DNA of 64,000 nucleotides from Streptomyces cellostaticus (lineage in GTDB: Bacteria; Actinomycetota; Actinomycetes; Streptomycetales; Streptomycetaceae), in assembly GCF_001513965.1 (NCBI RefSeq), contig NZ_KQ948019.1, forward strand, positions 1 to 64,000, in the 5' to 3' direction. The notes under the pieces were generated by a model. That model was not told the origin of the DNA and ran no database searches. It saw only the letters and a program-made list of their open reading frames with translations. A program made the position numbers and the translations under genes. This document shows, piece by piece, positions 43,190 to 52,300 of the stretch (positions are counted from its first letter, which is position 1; each line of letters starts with the position of its first letter).

Positions 43190-43891
43190 CTACGGCGCCA
43201 GGACGTCCAGTTCGTGGAGGGCGCCCACGGTGATCTGCCGGGTCAGTTCCTCGGCGCGGGCGCCGTCGCCGGCCCGGACCGCCTCGGCGACCTGGACGTG
43301 CAGGGTGACCGCCGCCGGGTCGGGGTCCTCGAACATCACCTCGTGATGGGTGCGGCCGGCCAGCACCTCCGCGACGACGTCGCCGAGGCGGGCGAACATC
43401 TCGTTGCCCGAGGCGGCGAGGATGACCCGGTGGAAGGCGATGTCGTGGACCAGATACCCCTCCAGCCGGTGGCCGCGTGAATGGGCCACCATGCCGAGCG
43501 CGCACTCGGTGAGTTCGGCGCACTGCTCGGCCGTGGCCTGCTTGGCGGCCAGGCCCGCGGCCACCGGTTCGATCGCCGAGCGCAGCACGGTCAGGGAGCG
43601 CAGCTGGTGCGGGCGGTCGGCGCCCGCGAGGCGCCAGCGGATGACCTGCGGGTCGTAGACGTTCCACTCGCACTTGGGGCGCACGGTCACGCCGACCCGG
43701 CGGCGGGACTCGACCAGGTGCATGGACTCCAGCACCCGCACCGCCTCGCGCATCACGGAGCGTGACACCTCGAAGTGCTGGGCGAGTTCGTCCGTACGCA
43801 GAACGCTGCCCGGCGGATACTCGCCCGCCGTGATCGCGGGGCCGAGGGTGTCCAGTACGCGGCCGTGCAGCCCCCGGCCCGGTGTGCTCAT
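43190..43891 (-). CDS. gntR: GntR/FadR-family regulator of the gluconate locus
   Basis: 233 aa. The N-terminal winged helix has LRTDELAQHFEVSRSVMREAVRVLESM (about 32-58, in parts). The C-terminal FCD domain is all-helical with likely metal ligands (HDIAFHRVI, GNEMFARL, HVQVAEAVRAGD). It is divergent from gluconokinase and thus almost certainly represses this gluconate/idonate operon, with gluconate or 6-phosphogluconate relieving it, as known for Streptomyces GntR. A GAC-TTATAT-GTC element lies between the two genes. Confidence 0.9.
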   Translation of the reverse strand: MSTPGRGLHGRVLDTLGPAITAGEYPPGSVLRTDELAQHFEVSRSVMREAVRVLESMHLVESRRRVGVTVRPKCEWNVYDPQVIRWRLAGADRPHQLRSLTVLRSAIEPVAAGLAAKQATAEQCAELTECALGMVAHSRGHRLEGYLVHDIAFHRVILAASGNEMFARLGDVVAEVLAGRTHHEVMFEDPDPAAVTLHVQVAEAVRAGDGARAEELTRQITVGALHELDVLAP

Positions 43892-43931
43892 GCACTCAGC
43901 GTACGGCCTGGATCACAGAGCCGAAAAGTCA

Positions 43932-43943
43932 GACTTATATGTC
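43932..43943. promoter_or_regulatory. Candidate GntR operator
   Basis: GACTTATATGTC, an imperfect AT-rich palindrome in AGTCAGACTTATATGTCACA, lies 41 bp from gntR and about 90 bp before gluconokinase. AT-richness in this GC-rich genome marks a regulatory or -10 region. Confidence 0.5.
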
Positions 43944-44034
43944 ACAGGCTCTTGAATTCGTCGTACCTAATGGGTTTCAGTGTGGCCGACGCCGGATGTC
44001 GGCGTCGGATGTCGAGGAAGACAGCGAGGCATCG

Positions 44035-44562
44035 ATGCGAACCCCGCATACCCCCCACGTCGTCGTGGTGATGGGCGTCGCCGGGACGGGCAAGACCACG
44101 ATCGGTCCGCTGCTCGCCGCCCGGCTGGGCGTCCCCTATGCCGAGGGCGACGACTTCCACCCCCAGGCCAGCATCGACAAGATGTCGGCCGGGATCCCGC
44201 TCGACGACGCCGACCGGTGGCCGTGGCTCGACGCCATCGGCCACTGGGCGCAGGGGCGGGCCGGGCGGGGCGGGGTGGTCAGCAGCTCGGCGCTGAAGCG
44301 GTCGTACCGCGACCGGCTTCGGGCCGTGGCTCCCGGGATCGTCTTCGTGCACCTCACGGGCGACCGGAAGCTCATCGAGGACCGGATGTCCCACCGGCAG
44401 GGTCACTTCATGCCGACCGCCTTGCTGGACTCCCAGTTCGCCACGCTGCAACCCCTGGAGCCTGACGAGAAGGGAGTCGCCGTGGACGTCGGCGGCAGCC
44501 CCCAGGAGATCACCGATCGAGCCGTGAAGGCACTCGACGCGCTTCCCGACACTCCCGAGTAG
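44035..44562 (+). CDS. gntK: Gluconokinase
   Basis: 175 aa from ATG at 44035 (GAGG 6 nt upstream). Walker A VMGVAGTGKTTIG (about 10-22), YAEGDDFHPQASIDKMSAGIPLDDADRWPWL (about 36-66) and TGDRKLIEDRMSHRQGHFMP are the thermoresistant gluconokinase signature. It phosphorylates D-gluconate to 6-phosphogluconate. First gene of a four-gene cluster with permease and two dehydrogenases. Confidence 0.95.
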   Translation: MRTPHTPHVVVVMGVAGTGKTTIGPLLAARLGVPYAEGDDFHPQASIDKMSAGIPLDDADRWPWLDAIGHWAQGRAGRGGVVSSSALKRSYRDRLRAVAPGIVFVHLTGDRKLIEDRMSHRQGHFMPTALLDSQFATLQPLEPDEKGVAVDVGGSPQEITDRAVKALDALPDTPE

Positions 44563-44601
44563 CACCCCACCTCCGTCCCCCGTACCTGCAAGGGAACCCC
44601 C

Positions 44602-45999
44602 GTGACCAGACTCAGCGTCGAGATGCTGGCAGCGGACGCACCTCCGCCGATCACCTCCGCCGGCCACGCCCAGCTCGGCATCGCCGTCCTGGTGGGCATC
44701 GCCGTCATCGTCCTGCTCATCACCAAGTTCAAGCTCCATGCCTTCCTGGCGCTGACCATCGGGTCGCTGGCGCTCGGGGCGGTCGCCGGGGCACCGCTCG
44801 ACAAGGCCATCACCAGCTTCACCACCGGGCTCGGCACCACGGTGGCCGGCGTGGGCGTCCTGATCGCGCTCGGGGCGATCCTGGGCAAGCTGCTCGCCGA
44901 CTCCGGCGGCGCCGACCAGATCGTGGACACGATCCTCGCCAAGGCGGGCGGCCGCGCGATGCCGTGGGCGATGGTGCTGATCGCCTCCGTGATCGGCCTG
45001 CCGCTGTTCTTCGAGGTCGGCATCGTGCTGCTGATCCCGGTCGTGCTGATGGTCGCCAAGCGCGGCAACTACTCCCTGATGCGCATCGGCATCCCGGCGC
45101 TGGCCGGCCTGTCCGTGATGCACGGCCTGATCCCGCCGCACCCCGGCCCGCTGGTCGCGATCGACGCGGTCGGCGCCAACCTGGGCGTCACCTTGGCGCT
45201 CGGCATCCTCGTCGCCATACCGACGGTGATCATCGCCGGCCCCGTCTTCTCCCGGTTCGCCGCCCGCTGGGTCGACGTCCCGGCCCCCGACCGCATGCTC
45301 CCGCAGCGCGCCTCCGAGGAACTGGAGCGCCGGCCCGGCTTCGGCGCGACGCTCGCCACGATGCTGCTGCCGGTGGTGCTGATGCTGGCCAAGGCCCTGG
45401 TGGACATCGTCGTCGACGACCCCACGAACATGAACCAGCGGGTCTTCGACATCATCGGCTCGCCGCTGATCGCGCTGCTCGCCGCCGTGCTGGTCGGCTT
45501 CTTCACGCTGGGCCGGCCCGCCGGGTTCAGCAAGGAGCGGCTTCAGCAGACGGTCGACAAGGGCCTGATGCCGATCGCCGGCATCCTGCTGATCGTCGGC
45601 GCGGGCGGCGGCTTCAAGCAGACCCTGATCGACTCCGGCGTGGGCCAGATGATCCTGGACGTCTCCAAGGACTGGTCGATCCCTGCGCTGCTGCTGGCCT
45701 GGCTGATCGCGGTGGCGATCCGGCTGGCGACCGGCTCGGCGACAGTGGCGACGGTCTCGGCGGCGGGGCTCGTGGCCCCGCTCGCCGCCGACATGTCGAC
45801 CACCCACACCGCCCTGCTGGTCCTGGCCATCGGCGCCGGCTCGCTCTTCTTCAGCCATGTCAACGACGCCGGCTTCTGGCTGGTGAAGGAGTACTTCGGG
45901 CTGAGCGTCGGCCAGACCGTCAAGACCTGGTCGGTGATGGAGACGATCATCTCGGTGGTCGCGGGCGGTCTGGTCCTGCTGTTGTCCCTGGTCATCTAG
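44602..45999 (+). CDS. gntP: Gluconate:H+ symporter, GntP family
   Basis: 465 aa with about 12-14 membrane helices. Family motifs: GIAVLVGIAVIVLLITKFKL, LADSGGADQIVDTIL, HGLIPPHPGPLVAIDAVGA, and ATGSATVATVSAAGLVAPL. It imports gluconate (perhaps also idonate or 5-ketogluconate). RBS GGGAA; 39 bp after gntK. Confidence 0.95.
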   Translation: MTRLSVEMLAADAPPPITSAGHAQLGIAVLVGIAVIVLLITKFKLHAFLALTIGSLALGAVAGAPLDKAITSFTTGLGTTVAGVGVLIALGAILGKLLADSGGADQIVDTILAKAGGRAMPWAMVLIASVIGLPLFFEVGIVLLIPVVLMVAKRGNYSLMRIGIPALAGLSVMHGLIPPHPGPLVAIDAVGANLGVTLALGILVAIPTVIIAGPVFSRFAARWVDVPAPDRMLPQRASEELERRPGFGATLATMLLPVVLMLAKALVDIVVDDPTNMNQRVFDIIGSPLIALLAAVLVGFFTLGRPAGFSKERLQQTVDKGLMPIAGILLIVGAGGGFKQTLIDSGVGQMILDVSKDWSIPALLLAWLIAVAIRLATGSATVATVSAAGLVAPLAADMSTTHTALLVLAIGAGSLFFSHVNDAGFWLVKEYFGLSVGQTVKTWSVMETIISVVAGGLVLLLSLVI

Positions 46000-46009
46000 G
46001 AGTACGACG

Positions 46010-46774
46010 ATGACGGCTCACCCTCTCTTCGACATCGGCGGCCGCACGGCCCTGGTCACCGGCTCCAGCCGCGGCATCGGCCTCGCCCTGGCCCGGGGCC
46101 TCGCGCAGGCCGGCTGCACGGTGGTCCTCAACGGGCGTGACCCGGACCGGCTGGCCGACGCGGCCGCCTCGCTGCCCGGCGACCGGGTGCACACGGCGGT
46201 GTTCGACGTGACCGACGGCCCGTCCGTGGCCGCCGGGATCGCGGACGTCGAGGAGCGGGTGGGCCCGCTCGACATCCTCGTCAACAACGCGGGCATGCAA
46301 CTGCGCGCCCCGCTCCTCGAGTTCACGGACACGGACTGGCACCGGATCCTGGACGCCAACCTCACCAGCGCCTTCCTGGTCGGCCGGGAAGCCGCCCGGC
46401 GGATGACGGACCGCGGCCACGGCAAGATCATCAACATCTGCTCGCTGCAGAGCGAGGTGGCACGCCCCGGTATCGCGCCGTATGCCGCCACCAAGGGCGC
46501 ACTGAAGATGCTCACCAAGGGCATGTGCGCCGACTGGGGCCCCTACGGCATCCAGGTCAACGGCCTCGGCCCCGGCTACATCGAGACCGAACTGACCCGG
46601 CCCCTCGTCGAGGACGAGGAGTTCAGCGCCTGGGTGCGCCGCCGCGCCCCGGCCGGCCGCTGGGGCCGCACCGAGGACCTGGTGGGCGGGCTGCTCTTCC
46701 TCGCCTCACCCGCCGCGGACTTCGTCAGCGGGCAGGTGCTCTACGTCGACGGCGGCATGACGAGCGTGCTCTGA
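46010..46774 (+). CDS. Gluconate 5-dehydrogenase (SDR), IdnO-like
   Basis: 254 aa. LFDIGGRTALVTGSSRGIGL (about 5-24), NNAGMQLRAPLLEF, and the active-site SLQSEVARPGIAPYAATKGA with Tyr-x-x-x-Lys are typical of 5-keto-D-gluconate reductases. It interconverts 5-ketogluconate and gluconate. It starts 10 bp after gntP and precedes an L-idonate dehydrogenase gene by 14 bp. Confidence 0.92.
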   Translation: MTAHPLFDIGGRTALVTGSSRGIGLALARGLAQAGCTVVLNGRDPDRLADAAASLPGDRVHTAVFDVTDGPSVAAGIADVEERVGPLDILVNNAGMQLRAPLLEFTDTDWHRILDANLTSAFLVGREAARRMTDRGHGKIINICSLQSEVARPGIAPYAATKGALKMLTKGMCADWGPYGIQVNGLGPGYIETELTRPLVEDEEFSAWVRRRAPAGRWGRTEDLVGGLLFLASPAADFVSGQVLYVDGGMTSVL

Positions 46775-46788
46775 AAGGAGCGACGGAC

Positions 46789-47823
46789 GTGCTGGGTTGT
46801 GTGATCCACGGCGCGGGAGATCTGCGCGTGCAGGAGCTGCCCGAACCCGGACCCGGGCCCGGCCAGGCCCTGGTCGCCGTCCGCTACGGCGGGGTGTGCG
46901 GGTCCGACCTGCACTACTGGCGACACGGCGGGGTCGGCGACTTCCGGCTCAGGGAGCCGATGCTGCTCGGGCACGAGGTGGTGGGCACCGTGGTCTCCTA
47001 CGGCCCCGCGGTCACCGGCCCCGCTCCGGGCACCGCGGTCGCCGTGCACCCCGCCACCCCCTGCGGGCGCTGCCCGGAGTGCGGTGACGGCCGGGCGAAC
47101 GTGTGCCGGGACACCCGGTACCTCGGCAGCGCGGCCCGCTTTCCGCATGTGCAGGGCGGGTTCGCCGGTCGAGTGGCCGTACCGGCCGGGCAGGTGAGGC
47201 CGCTGCCGGAGGGGCTCGGGCTGCGGCGGGCGGCGCTCGCCGAGCCGCTCGCGGTGGCGCTGCACGCGGTGCGGCGGGCCGGGGACGTGTCCGGCAGGCA
47301 TGTGCTGGTGACCGGGGCCGGGCCGATCGGATGCCTGGTGGTCGCGGCGGCGAAGGCGGCGGGCGCGGCCCGGGTCACGGTGACCGACCTGCTCCCCGAA
47401 GCACTCGGGTACGCAGCCGTCGCCGGGGCCGACACGCTCGTACGGGCCGGCGACCCGGACGACGCCGGGTGGCCGGGCGAGGCGGACGTGGCCGTCGAGG
47501 CGTCGGGAGTGGCGGCCGGTCTCGACACCTGCCTACGACTGGTGCGGCGCGGCGGCGCGGTCGTCCAGCTGGGGATGCTGCCGCCGGGGAACAGCCCGTT
47601 CGCCCAGAACCTGGTCGTGAGCCGGGAGATCGACCTGCGGGGCGCGTTCCGCTTCGACACCGAGTTCGACGAGGCGCTGGAGCTGCTGGCGGCCCGGCGG
47701 GAGTTCGAGGGGCTGATCAGCGCGGTGGTTCCGGTGCGGGCGGCCGAGACGGCGTTCGCGCTGGCCGCCGACCGGAGCCGGTCCTGCAAGGTGCTGCTGG
47801 ACTTCGAGAGCGGGGCGCGCTGA
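46789..47823 (+). CDS. L-idonate 5-dehydrogenase-like Zn dehydrogenase
   Basis: 344 aa from GTG at 46789 (AAAGGAG). MDR family: catalytic Zn at VCGSDLHYWRHGG and GHEVVGTV, structural Zn Cys in PCGRCPECGDGRANVC, Rossmann GAGPIGCLV. VCGSDLHYWRHGGVGDF is typical of L-idonate/sorbitol dehydrogenases. It would convert L-idonate to 5-ketogluconate, feeding the next two enzymes. Completes idonate to ketogluconate to gluconate to 6-phosphogluconate. Confidence 0.9.
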   Translation: MLGCVIHGAGDLRVQELPEPGPGPGQALVAVRYGGVCGSDLHYWRHGGVGDFRLREPMLLGHEVVGTVVSYGPAVTGPAPGTAVAVHPATPCGRCPECGDGRANVCRDTRYLGSAARFPHVQGGFAGRVAVPAGQVRPLPEGLGLRRAALAEPLAVALHAVRRAGDVSGRHVLVTGAGPIGCLVVAAAKAAGAARVTVTDLLPEALGYAAVAGADTLVRAGDPDDAGWPGEADVAVEASGVAAGLDTCLRLVRRGGAVVQLGMLPPGNSPFAQNLVVSREIDLRGAFRFDTEFDEALELLAARREFEGLISAVVPVRAAETAFALAADRSRSCKVLLDFESGAR

Positions 47824-47919
47824 GTTCGGCACCTGCCGGACGGCGCCGTCCGCACTGAGCGCCGTCGCGGCAAAGGCGGCCGTGCGGGTGGCGGCAGCGG
47901 CGCCAGCGCCGCCCCTCTG

Positions 47920-49350
47920 CTACACGGCCGCCCGCGTGCCCGGCATCGGCAGCGGCGGCAGCGCCGCCCCGTACACCCACGCCTCGAACAGCCCGTCCAG
48001 CGGCTCGTCCGCGAACCGGGCCACGTGCGCGACGAACGCCGCTGTCGTCACCGACCCGTTCCGGTGCAGCCGCACCCAGCTGCGCACCATGAGGAAGAAC
48101 GCGTCGTCGCCCAGCGCGCAGCGCACCGCGTGCAGGGTCAGGCCGCCCCGCTCGTAGAGCCGGTCGTCGAACATCGACTTGCGGCCCGGGTCCGCCAGCC
48201 GGAGATCCTGCGGCAGCGCGGACAGCAACCGGTGTGCGGACGCGGCCAGTTGCTGGGCGCTGCGGCCGCCCGAACGCTCGGACCACAGCCATTCCGCGTA
48301 CTTGGCGAAGCCCTCGTTCAGCCAGATCTGCCGCCAGTCGGCGATGGACACGCAGTTGCCGAACCACTGGTGCGCCAGCTCGTGCGCCACCAGCCGCTCC
48401 GAACCCCGCGCGCCGTCCACGTGGTTGGAGCCGAACAGCGACAGCCCCTGTGCCTCGACGGGCACATCGAGCTCCTCCTCGGTCACCGCGACCGCGTACT
48501 CCTCGAACGGGTACGGCCCGAACAGCTCCTGGAACAGCTCCATCATCGCGGGCTGCCGCGCGAAGTCCCGGGAGAACTCCGGAAGCAGCTGCGCCGGGAT
48601 GTGCCCGTGCTGCGGCACGCCGCCCGGTCCGGGATCGCCCAGCAGCACCGTCTGGAACTTGCCGATCGCGAGCCCCACGAGATAGCTGGACGTGGGCACC
48701 GACTGCTCGTACACCCAGGTGGTCGTCGAGGCCTTTGTCGTACGGGTCAGCAGGCGCCCGCCCGTGACCACCGCATACGCGGACGGCGTGGTGACCGAGA
48801 TCAGGTAGGACGCCTTGTCGGCGGGCCGGTCGTTGCACGGGTACCAGGACGGGGCCCCGATCGGCTGGCTCGCCACCAGCGCCCCGTCCGCCAGCTCCTC
48901 CCAGCCGAGCCCGCCCCAGGGGCTGGCCACCGGCTTGGGGTTGCCGGACCAGTGCACCTCGACGGTGAAGGCGGCCCCGGCCCGGACCGGCTTGGCCGGG
49001 CGGATCCGCAGCCGTCCGCCCCGGTGCGTGTAGTGCGGCTGCCGGTCGTCCACCCGCACCCGGCCGATCCTGAAGTCGGCCAGGTTGAGCTGGAACTCGG
49101 TCAGCGGCGCCCGGCCGGCGATGGCATTGATCCGGGCGGTGCCCGCCAGCCGGTTCGGGCCCGGGCGGTAGTCCAGCGTGAGCTCGTAGCGGTGCACCCG
49201 GTAGCGGGAATCACCGTTGTCCGGGAAGTACGGGTCCGGGCCGACCGTCTGCTGAACTGCCACTGCTGTGTCTGCTCCCTGCGCTGTGCCACCACTCCGT
49301 GCCGGTCCACCGCCCACCAGCCCCGAAGGGGACCCGCTCACAGACGCCAT
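47920..49350 (-). CDS. M1-family zinc metallopeptidase paired with the Pls-like synthetase
   Basis: 476 aa. Zinc site HELAHQWFGN (His323, His327) with Glu346 in WLNEGFAKY, and a catalytic-Tyr-type YERGG. The classical GxMEN exopeptidase motif is replaced by VEAQGLSLFG. No signal peptide. ATG at 49350 overlaps the synthetase end by 13 bp; GTG at 49263 is an alternative start. Epsilon-poly-lysine producers encode a membrane-associated M1-like peptidase (PldII) near pls that degrades the polymer and protects the host; this pairing suggests the same role. General aminopeptidase is the alternative. Confidence 0.88.
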   Translation of the reverse strand: MASVSGSPSGLVGGGPARSGGTAQGADTAVAVQQTVGPDPYFPDNGDSRYRVHRYELTLDYRPGPNRLAGTARINAIAGRAPLTEFQLNLADFRIGRVRVDDRQPHYTHRGGRLRIRPAKPVRAGAAFTVEVHWSGNPKPVASPWGGLGWEELADGALVASQPIGAPSWYPCNDRPADKASYLISVTTPSAYAVVTGGRLLTRTTKASTTTWVYEQSVPTSSYLVGLAIGKFQTVLLGDPGPGGVPQHGHIPAQLLPEFSRDFARQPAMMELFQELFGPYPFEEYAVAVTEEELDVPVEAQGLSLFGSNHVDGARGSERLVAHELAHQWFGNCVSIADWRQIWLNEGFAKYAEWLWSERSGGRSAQQLAASAHRLLSALPQDLRLADPGRKSMFDDRLYERGGLTLHAVRCALGDDAFFLMVRSWVRLHRNGSVTTAAFVAHVARFADEPLDGLFEAWVYGAALPPLPMPGTRAAV

Positions 49351-52300
49351 GCCTCGATCGGGTTGCCGAGCCAGCGGGTGTCGTCCGGGACGGACTCCGC
49401 GGCCATGACGAGCGACGCGGGACCCAGGGTCGTACGGGCCCCGACCGTGCTGCCGGGCAGCACGATCCCGCCAGGGCCCAGGGTGGCGCCCTCACGGAGG
49501 ACCACAGTATCCGTCCGCAAGATCCGGTCGTGGAAGAGGTGAGTCTGCAGCACGCACCCACGGTTCACCGTGGCCGCGTCCTCCAGGGTCACCAGGTCCG
49601 TCTCCGGCAGCCAGTAGCTCTCCACCCACACGCCCCTGCCGATGCGTGCGCCGAGCCCGCGCAGCCACACCGTCATCACCGGTGTCCCCGGCACGGCTCC
49701 GGCCAGCCATGGCACCGCCAGCACCTCGACGAAGGTGTCCGCCAGCTCGTTGCGCCACACGAACGAACTCCACAGCGGATGCTCCCCGGCCCGGTGCCGC
49801 CCCACCAGCAGCCACTTCGCGACGATCGAGACGACGGCCGCCGTGGCACCGGCGGCGAGCAGCACCAGCCCCGACAGGAGCGGAGCCCACACCCCCAGCG
49901 CACACAGCGCCGCCACCGTCGCCGCGGCCAGCGCCGCCGAACAGAAGACCGGCACGATCCGGCACAGCTCCACCAGACCGCGCGCCCACAGCAGCCGGGC
50001 GGGCGGCTCGTACGTACGGCTGTGATCCCCGCCGGCGGCACTGCGCGGCAGCTTCACCGGCGGCAGCCCCAGATACGAGGTGCCCTTCTTCGCCTTCTTC
50101 GGCGTCGCCGACAGCACGCCGACAAGCCCGCCGTCCGGCACGCTCCGCCCCGGCGCGGTCATCCCCGAGTTCCCGAGGAAGGCCCGCCGCCCGATCTCCG
50201 CACGCCCGATCCGCACCCAGCCGCCGCCGAGCTCGTACGGCGCCGTCAGCGTGTCGTCCGCCAGGAAGGCCCCGTCGCCGACGGTGGTCAGGCTCGGCAG
50301 CGCCAGCACGGTCGACACCTCGGCACCCCGCCCGATCCGCATCCCCAGCAGCCGCAGCCACACCGGCGTGACCAGCCCGGCGTACAGCGGGAACAGCGCC
50401 TGCCGGGACCGGTCCATCAGCTGCGTCACGGTCCACGCCTGCCAGCCGACCCGGCTGTGCGTCGGATGCGTGCCCTCGGGCAGACCCAGGCTGAGCAGTC
50501 GTACGGCGACCAGGATCAGCAGCGCGTACGCCAGCCCGTAGGCGAGCGTGGCCGGGACCAGCCCGAGCGCGGCCCCGCGCAGGGCCTGCGCGAGTGAGCT
50601 TCCGGGCGCCACGAAGACCCGGGCGACCAGCAGCGCGGCCACGCCCGCGAGCAGCGGCAGGGCGCCGAGCGCGATGCCCGCCACGCCGTACATCACCCGC
50701 CAGTACGTGCCCCGCTGCGGCCGCTCCTTGGGCCAGTTGCGCTTGGCCTTGCCGAGCTTGACCGCGGGCGCGCCCGCCCACCGCTGACCGGTGGGCACCT
50801 GCCCGGTGACCGCGGAACCCGGCGCCACCTCGGCCCGCTTGCCGACCCGCGCGCCCGGGAACAGCATGCTGCGCGTCCCGACGACGGCGTGCGCGCCGAT
50901 CCGCACCGGCCCGACCTCCAGCCGGTCACCGTCCAGCCAGTACCCGCACAGGTCCACCTCGGACTCCACGGCGGCCCCCCGCCCCAGCCGGAGCAGGCCG
51001 GTGACCGGCGGCAGCGAGTGCAGGTCCACGTCGGGCCCGATCTTGGCGCCCAGCGCCCGCGCGTACCGCTCCAGCCAGGATCCGGTCAGCGAGGTGGCCC
51101 CGCTGAACTCGGCCAGCCGCTCGGCGGTCCACAGCCGCAGATGCACGCTGCCGCCGCGCGGGTACCGGCCAGGCGCAAGGCCCCGCAGCAGCAGCCGCGC
51201 CCCGCCCGCCGCGAGCGCGATCCGGCCGGGCGGGCTGAAGAACAGCAGCGCGCCCGCCGCGAGCAGCCACCAGGGGGCGGTCGGCAGCCAGGCGTAGCCG
51301 GGCAGCAGGTTCCCGGCCGCGGCCAGGGCCACCGTCCAGCGCAGCCCGAGCAGCGTGACCAGCGGGACGAGCAGGAGGAGCTGGACGGCCTGGGCGCGCA
51401 CCGGCACCGGCGCGACCGTCCGCCGCGTGCCGTCGTCCTGCGCCGAGGCCTCCAGGTGCCGGGCCAGCTTGCGCAGGGTGGGCTGCTGGTAGATGTCGAG
51501 GACGGCGGCGCTCGGGTAGCGGGTGCGCAGCCGGGTGGTGAGCTGGGCGGCAGCCAGACTGCTGCCGCCGATCGCGAAGAAGTCGTCGGTGGCACCGGTC
51601 ACCGGGATGCCGAGGACCTCCGCCCACTGCTCGGCGAGCCAGGCCTCGGTGCCGTAGAGGTCGGCCTTGGGGGCCTCCACGCCCTCCAGAGGCCAGGGCA
51701 GGGCAGCCCGGTCCACCTTCCCCGACGTACGGGTCGGCAGCTCTGCGACGGGCGCGAGCAGCGGCACCAGCGCGGCAGGCAGCTCGGCGCGCAGCTTCTG
51801 GACGGCGGCCGCGTGGTCCCAGCCGTCCTGGGTGACGACATAGCCGACGAGCAGCTGATTGCCGCTGCGGGCGGTGCGCACGGCGGCGGCGGCCCCCACC
51901 ACACCGGGCAGCGCCTGCAGCGCGGCATCCACCTCACCGAGCTCGATCCGCCGTCCGCCGAGCTTGATCTGCTCGTCGGCCCGCCCCAGGAAGATCAGCC
52001 CTTCGGGCTCGGCCTTGACCAGGTCACCACTCCGGTACGCGCGCTCCCAGCCCAGCGACGTGAGCGGCGCGTACTTCTCGGCGTCCTTCTCGGGATCGAG
52101 GTACCGCGCGAGCCCCGCGCCACCGATGACGAGCTGCCCGCTGCCCCCCATGGGCACGGGCTCCCCGCTCTCGTCGACGACGGCCAGCTCCCACCCGTTC
52201 AGCGGCAGCCCGATCCGCACCGGCTCCTCACCCGTCAGCAGCGCCGCACAGGCCACGACGGTCGCCTCGGTCGGCCCGTAGGTGTTCCACACCTCGCGCC

